NCBI GenBank assembly: GCA_038961845.1
Contig: CP152408.1
Location: 2,356,001-2,420,000 of the forward strand
Source of the DNA: Xylophilus sp. GW821-FHT01B05
GTDB lineage: Bacteria; Pseudomonadota; Gammaproteobacteria; Burkholderiales; Burkholderiaceae_C
Length of the DNA: 64,000 bases
Direction: 5' to 3'
Shown here: piece by piece, positions 8,095-17,671 of the stretch
Layout of the letters: every line of letters starts with the position of its first letter
How positions within the stretch are numbered: position 1 is the stretch's first letter
Made by a program: the position numbers and the translations under genes
The notes under the pieces: model-generated
Databases searched by the model: none
The model's input: the letters and a program-made list of their open reading frames with translations, nothing else
What the model was told of the DNA's origin: nothing

Positions 8095-10260
8095 ATGAGC
8101 CGCCAATTGCTGCCCTCGATACCTGAAGAATATCGATTGCCCCCGTCCCTTGCCTCGGGCGTGGGCGCAGCCTCGCTCTCCAACAGCATGCAGGCGCTGG
8201 CTGCTGATCTTGATCCGAGCTTGCTGCGATTCCTGTTCGATCACCAGCAGGACATGGTGTGCCTCAAGGATGGTGATGGCCGTTGGCTGTTTGCCAATCC
8301 GGCATTTCTGCAGCACTTCGGTCTTGACCAATACCAGGGCGTGAGCAATTTCAAGCTTGCGGAGCAAGGCCACCCGGCGGCAGATGCCATGCGCAAGGCT
8401 GCGCTGCACGAGGAATTTGCCTGGCAGCAGGGGGCGCCATCGCAGATTGAAGAGATGGTGTTCGACGAGCGCCGGGGACCGCGGTACTTCGAGGTGCTTC
8501 GTGTTCCATCCTTTCTTCCAGACGGCGCACGCAGTTGTTTGCTGGTGGTGCGACGTGACATCACGGAGATCCGCAGTGCGTCCACCAAGCTGGTGCTAGC
8601 GGGGCGCATGCTGGACCAAAGCACTGATGGCGTGCTCATGGCGGACGCTGACTTGCGTGTGGTCATGGTCAATCCGGCCTTTTGCGAGATCACAGGTTTC
8701 AGTCAGGAAGAGGCGCTTCGGCTCGATCCGCGCGATCTGGCCGCAGGCCAGCAGGATGCTGCGCAGAGCCGTGAGATGTGGGAGATGCTGGAGAACCATG
8801 GCCGCTGGAGCGGCGAGGTCTGGAACCGGCGCAAGAGCGGCCAGGTATTTCCCCAGTGGCTCACGCTGTCGGTGCTGCGCGACCGTACTAGCGGCGAGAT
8901 CGGCCATTACGTGGCCGTGTTATCAGACCTGAGTTCAACCAAGGCGGCAGAGGCGAAGATCGCGACGCTCTCTACGCAGGACATCGTCACCGGCCTGCCC
9001 AATCGGGCCCAGTCTTCGTTGCGCGCCACGCTCGCGCTCGACCGCGCCGAGGTGCAGGGCAGCCAATTGGCGCTGATGGTGATCGATGTCGACCATTTCA
9101 AGACCCTGAATGATTCGCTTGGCCACGCCGCAGGTGACCAGATCCTGCGTACCGTGGGGCAGCGGCTGGCCGCTGCCGCCGGCCCGCTGGCACTGGTAGG
9201 GCGTCTGGGTGGAGATGAATTCCTGGTGGTGTTGCCGGGAGTGCAGGGCACGGCAGAGGCGGCGCATAGCGCGCAGGCGCTGATGGAGGCCGTGGCTGAG
9301 CCGCTGGCGGTGGCCAACCTGCCCATGAGCATCTCGATCTCTGTGGGGGTGGCGGTGTATCCGGGTGATGGCGACAGCTTTGACACCCTGTTTGGCCGCG
9401 CCGATTCGGCCTTGCATGCGGCCAAGCGAAATGGCCGTGCGTCCTACCAGTTTGCCGCGGGCGCCATGAATGAGGAGGCGCTGGCGCGCCTGCGTCTGGA
9501 GGCTGCGCTGCGCCATGCCCTGGATACCTCGGGCCTGCGGCTGGAATACCAGCCCTTGGTGGATCTCTCCAGCGGGCGCACGATCGGCGTCGAGGCCTTG
9601 TGCCGCTGGGACGATCCTGAGCATGGCAGCGTGCCGCCCGGGGTTTTCATTCCCTTGGCTGAGGACAGTGGCCTGATCGTGTCGCTGGGCGCCTGGGTGT
9701 TGCGGGCGGCTTGCCAGCAATTGCGGGCGTTGCACGATGCTGGCCATACCGAACTCATGGTGGCGGTCAATCTGTCGGCGCGCCAGTTCCAGCGCGGCGT
9801 GTTGCTGCAGCAGGTGGAAGAGGCTCTGGTGGCGTCGGGTATTCCGCCTGACAAGCTGGAGCTGGAGCTGACCGAAAGCGTGTTGCTGCACGACGGCGAA
9901 GCCGTATCTGCCATGCTGCGCCAGCTCAAGGCGCTGGGCGTGAAACTGTCGATAGACGACTTCGGTACCGGCTATTCGAGCTTTGCCTACTTGCGTCGCA
10001 TCAAGTTCGACAAGATCAAGATTGACCAATCCTTTGTGCACGACCTGATCGATGACCCCGACAACGCGGCCATCGTGCGCGGCATCATCTCGCTGGCGTT
10101 GAGTCTGGGCTTGAATGTGCTGGCCGAGGGGGTGGAAACCGAGGCGGTGGCGCAGCGGTTGCGCCACCTGCATTGCACCTATGCCCAGGGCTACTACTTT
10201 GCGTGTCCCATGCGGCCTGAGGCGTTGCAAGAGCGGTTGGCGGCAGCAAAGGCCGCCTGA
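8095..10260 (+). CDS. PAS-PAS-GGDEF-EAL protein (cyclic-di-GMP synthesis/breakdown)
   Basis: 721 aa. The ATG at 8095 has AAGGA seven bases upstream; a GTG at 8014 is the alternative. No membrane segment is seen, so it is probably cytoplasmic. Two PAS domains come first (around FDHQQDMVCLKDGDGRWLFA and LDQSTDGVLMADADLRVVMV), then a GGDEF domain with intact LGGDEF, then an EAL domain with VEAL, ELTES, DDFGTGYSS and AEGVE. The active-site residues of both enzymes are present. The RxxD inhibitory site usually found just before GGDEF reads GPLA, so product inhibition at that site is probably lost. Which activity prevails cannot be told. It is monocistronic, and no ligand is evident. Confidence 0.9.
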   Translation: MSRQLLPSIPEEYRLPPSLASGVGAASLSNSMQALAADLDPSLLRFLFDHQQDMVCLKDGDGRWLFANPAFLQHFGLDQYQGVSNFKLAEQGHPAADAMRKAALHEEFAWQQGAPSQIEEMVFDERRGPRYFEVLRVPSFLPDGARSCLLVVRRDITEIRSASTKLVLAGRMLDQSTDGVLMADADLRVVMVNPAFCEITGFSQEEALRLDPRDLAAGQQDAAQSREMWEMLENHGRWSGEVWNRRKSGQVFPQWLTLSVLRDRTSGEIGHYVAVLSDLSSTKAAEAKIATLSTQDIVTGLPNRAQSSLRATLALDRAEVQGSQLALMVIDVDHFKTLNDSLGHAAGDQILRTVGQRLAAAAGPLALVGRLGGDEFLVVLPGVQGTAEAAHSAQALMEAVAEPLAVANLPMSISISVGVAVYPGDGDSFDTLFGRADSALHAAKRNGRASYQFAAGAMNEEALARLRLEAALRHALDTSGLRLEYQPLVDLSSGRTIGVEALCRWDDPEHGSVPPGVFIPLAEDSGLIVSLGAWVLRAACQQLRALHDAGHTELMVAVNLSARQFQRGVLLQQVEEALVASGIPPDKLELELTESVLLHDGEAVSAMLRQLKALGVKLSIDDFGTGYSSFAYLRRIKFDKIKIDQSFVHDLIDDPDNAAIVRGIISLALSLGLNVLAEGVETEAVAQRLRHLHCTYAQGYYFACPMRPEALQERLAAAKAA

Positions 10261-10278
10261 GGGCAGGCCCTGGCCGGC

Positions 10279-11256
10279 CTACTCGTTGACCATCACCAGC
10301 TTGCCCTTCACGCTGCGCGATCCCATCAGGCCATAAGCCTCCTTGAGGCGGCCCATGGGCAGGGTGCGGTCTATCACCGGCTTGATCCGGCCCTGCGCGT
10401 ACCAGCCGGCAAGCTCCTGCATCATGGCTGCATTGCGCTGCGGCTCCTGCTTGGCAAAGCCGCCCCAGAAGACGCCGACGATAGAGGCGCCCTTGAGCAG
10501 CGGCAGGTTCAGCGGCAATGCCGGTATCGGCCCTGCAGCAAAACCCACGACCAGATAGCGGCCGCGCCAGGCAATGGAGCGAAAGGCGGGCTCGGCAAGA
10601 TCACCGCCGACAGGGTCATAGACGATGTCCGGGCCTTTGCCGCTGGTGAGTTCCTTGAGCGCGCCACGCAGGTCCTGCTGGCTGTAGTCGATGCTGGCAT
10701 CGGCCCCGAGGCTGCGACACAGCGCGCATTTCTCTTCCGACGACGCTGCCGCGATCACGCGCGCGCCTGCGGCCTTGGCGATCTGGATGGCTGCCGTCCC
10801 CACGCCACCCGCTGCGCCAAGCACCAGCACCGTCTCGCCGGGCTGCAACTGCCCGCGGTCGAGCAAGGCATGGTGCGAGGTTGCGTAGGTCATGATGAAG
10901 GCGGCGGCGTCCACGTGGGCGAAGGCCTCAGGCAATGGCAGGCACTGCGCCGCCTGCGCCAGCACATGGGTTGCGAAGCCGCCGGTGCCTTGCAGGCAGG
11001 CAACGCTCTGCCCAGGGCGCAGATGGGTCACGCCATCGCCTACCGCGCGCACCACGCCGGCGAACTCCGAGCCCGGCACAAAGGGCAGGGCGGGCTTCAT
11101 CTGGTACTTGTTCTGGACGATCAGCAGATCAGGGAAATTGAGGCTGGCGGCTCGGATCTCGATCAGCACCTCGCCCGCGGCGGGCGTGGGGGTGGGGAGC
11201 TCCTTCCAGGCGAGCGCATCAACGCCCGTCGGGTCTTCGCAAAGCCAGGCATGCAT
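10279..11256 (-). CDS. NADPH:quinone oxidoreductase family protein (MDR superfamily)
   Basis: 325 aa, the usual length. The N-terminal GroES-like fold has AASLNFPDLLIVQNKYQ and PFVPGSEFAGVV. The Rossmann segment carries LGAAGGVGTAAIQIAKAAGARVIAA, the NADPH-binding AxxGGVG motif of zinc-free quinone reductases. The cysteine and histidine ligands of zinc alcohol dehydrogenases are absent. It would reduce quinones or other activated carbonyl/enone compounds; the substrate cannot be read. GGAGAC lies before the ATG. It converges with the GGDEF-EAL gene, with only 18 bp between stop codons. Confidence 0.85.
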   Translation of the reverse strand: MHAWLCEDPTGVDALAWKELPTPTPAAGEVLIEIRAASLNFPDLLIVQNKYQMKPALPFVPGSEFAGVVRAVGDGVTHLRPGQSVACLQGTGGFATHVLAQAAQCLPLPEAFAHVDAAAFIMTYATSHHALLDRGQLQPGETVLVLGAAGGVGTAAIQIAKAAGARVIAAASSEEKCALCRSLGADASIDYSQQDLRGALKELTSGKGPDIVYDPVGGDLAEPAFRSIAWRGRYLVVGFAAGPIPALPLNLPLLKGASIVGVFWGGFAKQEPQRNAAMMQELAGWYAQGRIKPVIDRTLPMGRLKEAYGLMGSRSVKGKLVMVNE

Positions 11257-11390
11257 GGGGTGTCTCCGTCAATTCAGGGTGGTCGGCCGCGCGATCATAG
11301 GAGCGCGTGGCAAAAGGCCTTTGTCCCTCGTGCGACGCGCCGTCATGGAGGCGGCGTGCCACCTACAATCCGTTGCACCCTGTTTTGCCC

Positions 11391-12194
11391 ATGAAAATCC
11401 TCATCTCCAACGACGACGGCTTCCAGGCGCCCGGCATTGTGGCGCTGCACCGCGCGCTACAGGACATTGCCGACGTCGAGGTAGTGGCCCCCGAGCACAA
11501 CAACAGCGCCAAGTCCAATGCCCTGACGCTGCATTCGCCGCTCTATGTGCACACCGCCGCCAACGGCTTTCGCTATGTCAACGGGACCCCGGCCGACTGC
11601 ATGCACATCGCGCTGACCGGCTTGCTTGGCTACCGGCCCGATCTGGTGGTGTCCGGCATCAACAACGGCGCCAACATGGGCGACGACACCATCTACTCCG
11701 GCACGGTCGGCGCGGCCATGGAAGGCTTTCTTTTTGGCGTGCCGTCCATTGCCTTCTCGCAGGTCGAGAAGGGCTGGATTGAACTGGAGGCCGCAGCGCA
11801 GAAGGCGCGCGAGATCATCGGCGGGATGATCGCGCAGCAGCTCATTGGCGAGACGCCTTGGTTGCTCAACGTCAACATCCCGAACCGACCGCTGTCGGAG
11901 CTCAAGCCGCTGCGCCTGTGCCGGCTCGGCCGGCGCCATGCGGCCGAGCAAGTCATCACACAGAACAGCCCGCGCGGCGAAACCATGTACTGGATCGGCA
12001 ATGCCGGCCCGGCCAAGGACGATGCCGAAGGCACGGACTTCCACGCGACAGCTCTGGGCCATGTGGCCATGACGCCGCTCAAGGTCGATCTGACCGACCA
12101 CGACAACCTGGGCTACTGGGGGCAGACGGTGTCCCGCCTGGACGGTGCGCTGGCTGCCGATTCGGGTGCCGACGCGGCAAGGGCCACGGCATGA
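11391..12194 (+). CDS. surE: 5'/3'-nucleotidase SurE
   Basis: 267 aa from [10 protein letters not shown], the family's canonical N-terminus; an in-frame start at 11307 has no homologous sequence. Asp8-Asp9 of NDDG and the [19 protein letters not shown] segment are the metal- and phosphate-binding elements of SurE. It dephosphorylates nucleoside monophosphates, especially in stationary phase. It opens the surE-pcm-nlpD-rpoS cluster typical of proteobacteria, and its stop codon overlaps the pcm start (ATGA). Confidence 0.95.
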   Translation: MKILISNDDGFQAPGIVALHRALQDIADVEVVAPEHNNSAKSNALTLHSPLYVHTAANGFRYVNGTPADCMHIALTGLLGYRPDLVVSGINNGANMGDDTIYSGTVGAAMEGFLFGVPSIAFSQVEKGWIELEAAAQKAREIIGGMIAQQLIGETPWLLNVNIPNRPLSELKPLRLCRLGRRHAAEQVITQNSPRGETMYWIGNAGPAKDDAEGTDFHATALGHVAMTPLKVDLTDHDNLGYWGQTVSRLDGALAADSGADAARATA

Positions 12195-13009
12195 ACGAGC
12201 GGCCGCGTTTCCCGGCAAGGCTGGCGTCCTCTTCGTTGCCAGGAAGCAAACCTGCGATCGCTATAAAAAAAGTAGCTGAAAGCCGGCGCCCAGCCTCGGT
12301 AAATGGCATAAATCACTTAAAAAATCAGGCTGCACCACCAGCGCCTGCGGGCTGGGGCCTGGACTCCGGCGCCGTGCGCCTGCGCATGCTGCAAAAACTG
12401 GCGGCTCAAGGTCTGAGTTCGCCGGCCGTGCTGGAGGCCATGGGCGCTGTCGAGCGGCATCGTTTTGTCGATTCGGGGCTGGTGAACCAGGCCTACGAAG
12501 ACACCAGCCTGCCGATCGGACTGGGCCAGACCATCTCCAAGCCCAGCGTGGTGGCGCGCATGATCGAGTTGCTGCTGGGCGCCGAAGGCGTGCAGGACGG
12601 GCGGCTGGGGCGTGTGCTGGAGATCGGTACCGGCTGCGGCTACCAGGCGGCCGTGCTGGCCCGTGTGGCGCGCGAGGTCTATAGCATCGAGCGGCTGCGT
12701 GGCCTGCACGACAAGGCGCGTGAGAATCTGCGGCCCTTTCGCCTGCCCAACGTGCACTTGCTGTTTGGCGACGGCATGGCGGGCTATGCCAAGGGCGCGC
12801 CCTATGCCGGCATCATTGCCGCGGCGGGCGGCGAGGCACTGCCGGACGCCTGGTGCGCCCAGCTCGCCCTGGGGGGGCGCCTGGTCGCGCCCATGGGTAT
12901 GCGTGGCGGCCGACAGGCGCTGGTCGTGATCGATCACACGCGGCACGGCTTGAAACAGAGCGTCTTGGAAGACGTGCGCTTTGTCCCCCTAAAATCGGGG
13001 ATTGCTTAA
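12191..13009 (+). CDS. pcm: Protein-L-isoaspartate O-methyltransferase with an N-terminal extension
   Basis: 272 aa against about 208-220 in the family. Core motifs: [15 protein letters not shown], the isoaspartate-binding stretch, and the SAM motif [15 protein letters not shown]. The enzyme methylates isoaspartyl residues in damaged proteins to start repair. It overlaps surE by 4 bp. The first ~60 residues are not Pcm-like; residues ~23-43 are encoded by an antisense copy of the interspersed repeat (12257-12320). Whether this leader is translated, or a downstream start is used, is uncertain; no convincing internal ribosome site stands out. Confidence 0.9.
   Translation: MNERPRFPARLASSSLPGSKPAIAIKKVAESRRPASVNGINHLKNQAAPPAPAGWGLDSGAVRLRMLQKLAAQGLSSPAVLEAMGAVERHRFVDSGLVNQAYEDTSLPIGLGQTISKPSVVARMIELLLGAEGVQDGRLGRVLEIGTGCGYQAAVLARVAREVYSIERLRGLHDKARENLRPFRLPNVHLLFGDGMAGYAKGAPYAGIIAAAGGEALPDAWCAQLALGGRLVAPMGMRGGRQALVVIDHTRHGLKQSVLEDVRFVPLKSGIA
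12257..12320 (-). repeat. Interspersed repeat (copy in pcm, reverse orientation)
   Basis: Read on the minus strand, the stretch ends with GCCGGCTTTCAGCTACT followed by a T-run and TATAGC. About 21 of 30 bases match the corresponding part of the rlmD copy (18744-18799). It is notably A/T-rich against its surroundings (AAAAAAA, AAATGGCATAAATCACTTAAAAAA). It lies in frame in the 5' part of pcm. Confidence 0.6.
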
Positions 13010-13019
13010 AGGGATGCTT

Positions 13020-13937
13020 ATGCTAGGAATGCGCGGACGGATGTGGGTGGCAACGGGCATGCTGGCCATCGCGGCGGTGGTTGCCGGATGCTCTACCGAC
13101 AAGCCCCGTCGCGCCCCGCCGGTGGAGGATCGGGGCCTTGGCGCCGGGGCTTTTGCTCCTGGCTCGGCCCAGGCACCTGCCGTGGTGGAGGCTGCGCCGC
13201 TCAAGCCGCTGCCCGGGGCCGAGAATGCCGGGCGCCCTGGCTACTACACGGTCAAGCCCGGTGACACGGTGCGCAAGATCGGGCAGGAGACCAACCAGAA
13301 CTGGCGCGACATCGTGCGCTGGAACAGCCTGGACAACCCCGACCTGATCGAGGTCGGTCAGGTGCTGCGCGTGATACCGCCGGCACCGACCCAGGTGGCC
13401 CAGGCTCCCGCGCCAGCCCCGACGACGGACAGGCCCAGTGGCGCACCAGTCACGGGTACACCGCTGCCGCCGGCGCAACCCGCGGCCCATACGCCGGCAC
13501 CGGGTGCCGCTGCACCTGGCGTGGTGGCGCCGGTCACGCCGCCACCGGGCGCGGCCAGCGAGGACGAAGTCGCCTTCATCTGGCCTGCCAGCGGCAGCCT
13601 GCTTGCCACCTTCGACGAAGCCAAGAACAAGGGCTACGACATCGGCGGCAAGGCCGGTGATCCGGTGCTGGCTGCAGCGGACGGGCGCGTGGTCTACGCG
13701 GGCGCTGGCCTGCGCGGCTATGGCAACCTGATCATCCTCAAGCACAACAACACCTATCTGACGGCTTACGCGCATAACCAGACCCTGCTGGTCAAGGAAG
13801 ACCAGACGGTGCGCCGTGGCCAGAAGATCGCAGAGATGGGCAATAGCGACAGCGAAGGGGGGCGGGTCAAGCTCCATTTCGAGATCCGCCGGCAGGGCAA
13901 GCCGGTCGATCCCTCGCGCTACCTGGCCGCGCGGTGA
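13020..13937 (+). CDS. nlpD: NlpD-type LysM/M23 lipoprotein, amidase activator
   Basis: About 305 aa from the ATG at 13020, which has AGGG six bases upstream (ATG 13014 is possible). A lipoprotein signal ends at VVAGC. A LysM domain follows ([16 protein letters not shown] to VLRVIPP), then a long Pro/Ala linker and a C-terminal LytM/M23 domain. The domain keeps AYAHN and LHFEIR, but the first zinc-ligand His of active LytM enzymes is replaced (NKGYDIGG). This degenerate site fits NlpD/EnvC proteins, which activate the cell-separation amidase rather than cut peptidoglycan. In enterobacteria rpoS promoters lie inside nlpD. The stop is 4 bp before the rpoS ATG. Confidence 0.9.
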   Translation: MLGMRGRMWVATGMLAIAAVVAGCSTDKPRRAPPVEDRGLGAGAFAPGSAQAPAVVEAAPLKPLPGAENAGRPGYYTVKPGDTVRKIGQETNQNWRDIVRWNSLDNPDLIEVGQVLRVIPPAPTQVAQAPAPAPTTDRPSGAPVTGTPLPPAQPAAHTPAPGAAAPGVVAPVTPPPGAASEDEVAFIWPASGSLLATFDEAKNKGYDIGGKAGDPVLAAADGRVVYAGAGLRGYGNLIILKHNNTYLTAYAHNQTLLVKEDQTVRRGQKIAEMGNSDSEGGRVKLHFEIRRQGKPVDPSRYLAAR

Positions 13938-13941
13938 CCGA

Positions 13942-14928
13942 ATGGGGCGGCGCAGCGTTCCTCGCTCCCGCCCCGCTGCTGCCCCTGCTGCCAAGGCGCC
14001 CGGCACGACAGAGCATGACGATGCAGCAGCCTCGCCCGAACCAGAGCTGAACGCCAAGGAGTTCCTCGACTCCCCGGAAGGTGGCGATACCCTGGCGCAC
14101 TATCTGCGCGAAGTACGCCGCACTGAGCTGTTCACGCCCGAAGAGGAATTTGCCACCGCCACCCGTGCGCGTGCTGGCGATTTCGAGGCCCGGCAGTCAA
14201 TGATCGAGCACAACCTGCGCCTGGTGGTCAGCATCGCCAAGGGCTACCTGGGCCGCGGCCTGCCGCTGGCGGACCTGATCGAGGAAGGCAACCTCGGCCT
14301 GATGCGCGCCACCACCAAGTTCGAGCCTGAACGCGGCTTTCGTTTCTCTACCTATGCCACCTGGTGGATCCGGCAAGCAGTGGAACGCGCGGCGATGAGC
14401 CAGGGCCGCACCATCCGCCTGCCAGTGCATGTAGTGCGTGAATTGCAGCAGGTGCTGCGTGCGCGCCGCGCTCTGGAGAACGATCCGGAGCTTGCCGCAC
14501 GCCGGCCCGACGGCCCGCGCGTGGAGGACATTGCCGCCTTGCTGGGCCGGGATGTGCACGAGGTGGCCGACCTGCTGGCGATGGCAGAGACGCCGCGTTC
14601 GCTCGACGCGTCGCTGGACCACAGCGACGAGGCCTATACCCTGGTCGATACCGTGCGCGACGAGGCGGCGGCCGATCCCAGCGGCAGCATGCACGAGCAC
14701 GAGGTTGAACGCCTGTTGGACCAATGGATCGACGCGCTGTCCCAGCGCGAACGCGAGGTGCTGTATGGCCGTTTCGGCCTGCATGACCGCGAGCCCGAGA
14801 CGCTGGACACACTCAGCCAGCGCCTGGGCCTGACCCGCGAGCGTGTGCGCCAGATCCAGAACGAGGCGCTGCAAAAGCTGCGGCGCTACCTGGCGCGCCA
14901 TGGCGTGGTGCGGGATATGCTGCTGTAG
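13942..14928 (+). CDS. rpoS: RNA polymerase sigma factor RpoS
   Basis: 328 aa from ATG 13942, four bases after the nlpD stop. Regions 1.2-2.4 are clear: [66 protein letters not shown]. Region 4 has the helix-turn-helix [21 protein letters not shown]. Position after surE-pcm-nlpD identifies it as the stationary-phase/general stress sigma factor rather than RpoD or RpoH. The first ~45 residues are low complexity, as is common. Confidence 0.95.
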   Translation: MGRRSVPRSRPAAAPAAKAPGTTEHDDAAASPEPELNAKEFLDSPEGGDTLAHYLREVRRTELFTPEEEFATATRARAGDFEARQSMIEHNLRLVVSIAKGYLGRGLPLADLIEEGNLGLMRATTKFEPERGFRFSTYATWWIRQAVERAAMSQGRTIRLPVHVVRELQQVLRARRALENDPELAARRPDGPRVEDIAALLGRDVHEVADLLAMAETPRSLDASLDHSDEAYTLVDTVRDEAAADPSGSMHEHEVERLLDQWIDALSQREREVLYGRFGLHDREPETLDTLSQRLGLTRERVRQIQNEALQKLRRYLARHGVVRDMLL

Positions 14929-14970
14929 CTGCCCGCCGCAGCAGCGGCTACAGGCATCTGCTGGAGGGGT

Positions 14971-17568
14971 TCAGGCCGCCATCGCGAGCTGCAGGCCTTC
15001 CATCTCTTGGGGCGGCGCCGGCGACTTGCCGTCGATCAGCCAGGCAAAGAGCCGCTCCACGTTCACTGCCTGGATCAGCAGATCACCATGGTTGGCCTTG
15101 ATCACCTCCGAGGCGAACATGGATTGGCCTTGCACGGCCAGCGGCGTGCGGATGATCTGGCGCTCGTCGAACTGCGGCACCGCGTGCAGTTCGTCGACCA
15201 GCAGACCCAGCGTGTGCTCGCCGTGGCGTACCACCATCACCTGGCTGCCCGCTGTCGGGCGCGAGGGCTGGCCGCCCAGCAACTGCACCAGGTCAAACAC
15301 CCACATGAAGCGTTGGTGCATGTCGGCACGCTGCAGCCCCAGAATGCCGATGCGGCCGCTGCCGCCGAGGGGCGTAAGCCGCACATCGGAGAAGGGCACG
15401 GCCTCCAGCACGTGCTCTGCGGGCAGCGCGTAGAGCGCGTCCTGGCAGAAGAAGGTGGCGAACTCGCGGGCGTCCGCAGCAACGCCTTCCTGGTCAATTT
15501 CCTGCGCCGTGTTGCGCGCCAGCGCTTTGCCATGGCGCACCTCGCCGAAGGAGTGGTAGACCGCAGCAATCACGTCTTCCCGGTAGCCATCGCTGGTCTT
15601 GAACTCGCGGTAGCCGTTGGACACCGTGCAGGCCAGGATCGCGTATTGCCCATCGTTTTCCGTGATGCGCGAGCGGCTCTGGCCATTGCTCAGGGCCAAC
15701 AGGTCGGGGTCGACCTCCAGCGTGGAGCCTACGGGCCTGTGCTCATCGGTGCTGGCCAGGATGCGGCCCTGGCGGTTCAGGTAGAAGGCCTTGCAGTTGG
15801 CCTTGCCGGCAAGGCCTGCGCGCAGCATGTTGTGAAATTCGGGCTCTGCATCGAACACGATGCCTATGCCGCCCACCGCCGTGCCGCTGCCGTCCAGATG
15901 GTGGATGGCAGCGTGGTAGATGTAGGTATCGCGGCCTTCATAGAGTGGCGTCGTGCTGAAGGCGCTGACGTGGTAGTCCTGCGAGGTGCGCAGGTTGAGC
16001 ACATGCTGCAGTGTGTCGGCGTCTACGTGGCGGCCAAGCACCGGGGTGCCGTCGGCCGTGTCCGCGCTGCCCGTGCTCGCCAGGATGCAGCCATGGCGGT
16101 CATAGACAAACAGGCGGGTGTAGACGGTGTAGAGGCCATTGATGTAGGTCAGGATTTCGCCGATGCGTGCCAGCGCCACCGGGTCTGGGTGTTCCTCGCC
16201 CAGGGCGGCGCGCAGTTCCGGCGTCAGGGCCCACCAGCGGCAGTCGTCGGAGCGCTCGTAGAGGTTGCGGTCCAGCAGGTCCACCATGAGGTGTGAGGTG
16301 AACTCTGCCCCGCGCATGCTGGAGGCCAGCACGGTCTGGTAGAGGTCATGGATCGAGCGTGCGAACAGCGCGTTGCTGCGGTTGCCGGTTTCGCTGATCT
16401 GGTCGAGCACGGTCTTGAGCTTCTGCATGTCGCCGGCCTGGCCTGCGGTCATCACCTGGCCGTTCCAGACGATGCGCTGTATGGTCTTGGCCGCCTGCAT
16501 GATGTCGTGCAGCGGTGGGCAGAAGCTCTCGGCGTGGGAAAGCAACCCCTCGGCCACCAGCGGGTCAAGCCCGGCCAGCACATTGCTGGAGCTGCCGTGG
16601 AAGGCTACGTCCACCGGGATCATCACCTGGCCCTGCCAACCAGATGGGCCGGGGTAGCCCTGGTAGCCATCGGAGGCGTAGGTCCGCACCAGGTATTCGC
16701 GCCCGCAGTAGAGCATCAGGCTGGGCTCTGCGTCGCGGTTCACCGGCACCACCGCGCCGGTCGGGATCCACACCGGATCGGCGCTGGCAATGACGCGGCC
16801 GGAGCCGTCGAGCAGCAGCATGTTGGAGCGCTTCTCGTCGTCGCGGTGCGATTCGAAGATGCTCTGCATCTCTTGCTCGAAGTTGAAGCACAGGCACAGC
16901 ACGCCGATCACGGCACCGGTACCAGGGTGGTGCATGCGGCGCGAATAGATCAGCGCACGCTCCTTGGTCGGGCGCAGGTCGGTGTGGCGGAAGGTCTCCA
17001 CATAGGTGTCGCTGGCGATAGTCTCGGCCACCAGCGGGTCGCTGCTGTGCTCCAGCGGCGTGGCCGGGTCGATCTGCACCAGCACGTTGCCCTCTGTGTC
17101 GAGCAGGATGATTTCGTCGTAGACGGTGTACTTGTCCCGGTATTCGCGCAGCCTCAGGCGGGCAATGTCGCCGTCATCGGTCGGTTGTGCGACGAAGCTG
17201 CAAAGCTCCCGGTCGGTGGCCAGAAAGCCCACGTCTGCGGTGCGCTCGAAGAGATTGCGCACCACGATGTCGATCACGTATTGCGCCTTGGTGCCGACGC
17301 CGGCCATCACGTTGCGTACCTTCTCTTCCACCAGGCTTTCCACCAGCTCGTGCTCCAGCTTGGTGAAGCCGCTGCGCGTTGCCGCCATGGTCGGCAGGAT
17401 GGACTTGGCCTCTTGGGGGCAGTTCATCTTGGCCGAGGACTCGATGATGCGCCACATCAGGTTCAGCTCCTTGAGCGATTGCTCGCAGAGCGAGACGTCG
17501 CGCATGTAGGGCAGGAACACGTCGTTTGCCAGAGGCTGCGCGGCGCGCGGTGCGGTATCCGGTCGCAT
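14971..17568 (-). CDS. Soluble double-Cache / CheW fusion, probable chemotaxis coupling sensor
   Basis: 865 aa from ATG 17568; the frame is open to 18069, but that extension runs antisense to rlmD. Two related modules share landmarks: [15 protein letters not shown] ... [21 protein letters not shown], and [15 protein letters not shown] ... [21 protein letters not shown]. Each is followed by a YIYHAAIHH- or [12 protein letters not shown] strand and an aliphatic strand, as in Cache sensor domains. The C-terminal ~150 residues are CheW-like ([19 protein letters not shown] ... [14 protein letters not shown]). There is no signal peptide, membrane segment, HAMP or methyl-accepting domain. It probably links a cytoplasmic ligand signal to CheA. 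No other chemotaxis gene is nearby. Confidence 0.75.
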   Translation of the reverse strand: MRPDTAPRAAQPLANDVFLPYMRDVSLCEQSLKELNLMWRIIESSAKMNCPQEAKSILPTMAATRSGFTKLEHELVESLVEEKVRNVMAGVGTKAQYVIDIVVRNLFERTADVGFLATDRELCSFVAQPTDDGDIARLRLREYRDKYTVYDEIILLDTEGNVLVQIDPATPLEHSSDPLVAETIASDTYVETFRHTDLRPTKERALIYSRRMHHPGTGAVIGVLCLCFNFEQEMQSIFESHRDDEKRSNMLLLDGSGRVIASADPVWIPTGAVVPVNRDAEPSLMLYCGREYLVRTYASDGYQGYPGPSGWQGQVMIPVDVAFHGSSSNVLAGLDPLVAEGLLSHAESFCPPLHDIMQAAKTIQRIVWNGQVMTAGQAGDMQKLKTVLDQISETGNRSNALFARSIHDLYQTVLASSMRGAEFTSHLMVDLLDRNLYERSDDCRWWALTPELRAALGEEHPDPVALARIGEILTYINGLYTVYTRLFVYDRHGCILASTGSADTADGTPVLGRHVDADTLQHVLNLRTSQDYHVSAFSTTPLYEGRDTYIYHAAIHHLDGSGTAVGGIGIVFDAEPEFHNMLRAGLAGKANCKAFYLNRQGRILASTDEHRPVGSTLEVDPDLLALSNGQSRSRITENDGQYAILACTVSNGYREFKTSDGYREDVIAAVYHSFGEVRHGKALARNTAQEIDQEGVAADAREFATFFCQDALYALPAEHVLEAVPFSDVRLTPLGGSGRIGILGLQRADMHQRFMWVFDLVQLLGGQPSRPTAGSQVMVVRHGEHTLGLLVDELHAVPQFDERQIIRTPLAVQGQSMFASEVIKANHGDLLIQAVNVERLFAWLIDGKSPAPPQEMEGLQLAMAA

Positions 17569-17671
17569 AGGGTCTCCCGTAAAAGGATGTAACGAAAAAG
17601 GAGCAATTTGCGCACCAGCATTTCGGCGCAGCGCAAAAGCGGGGTTTCCGGGGCTGAGACAATCGGGGCAA

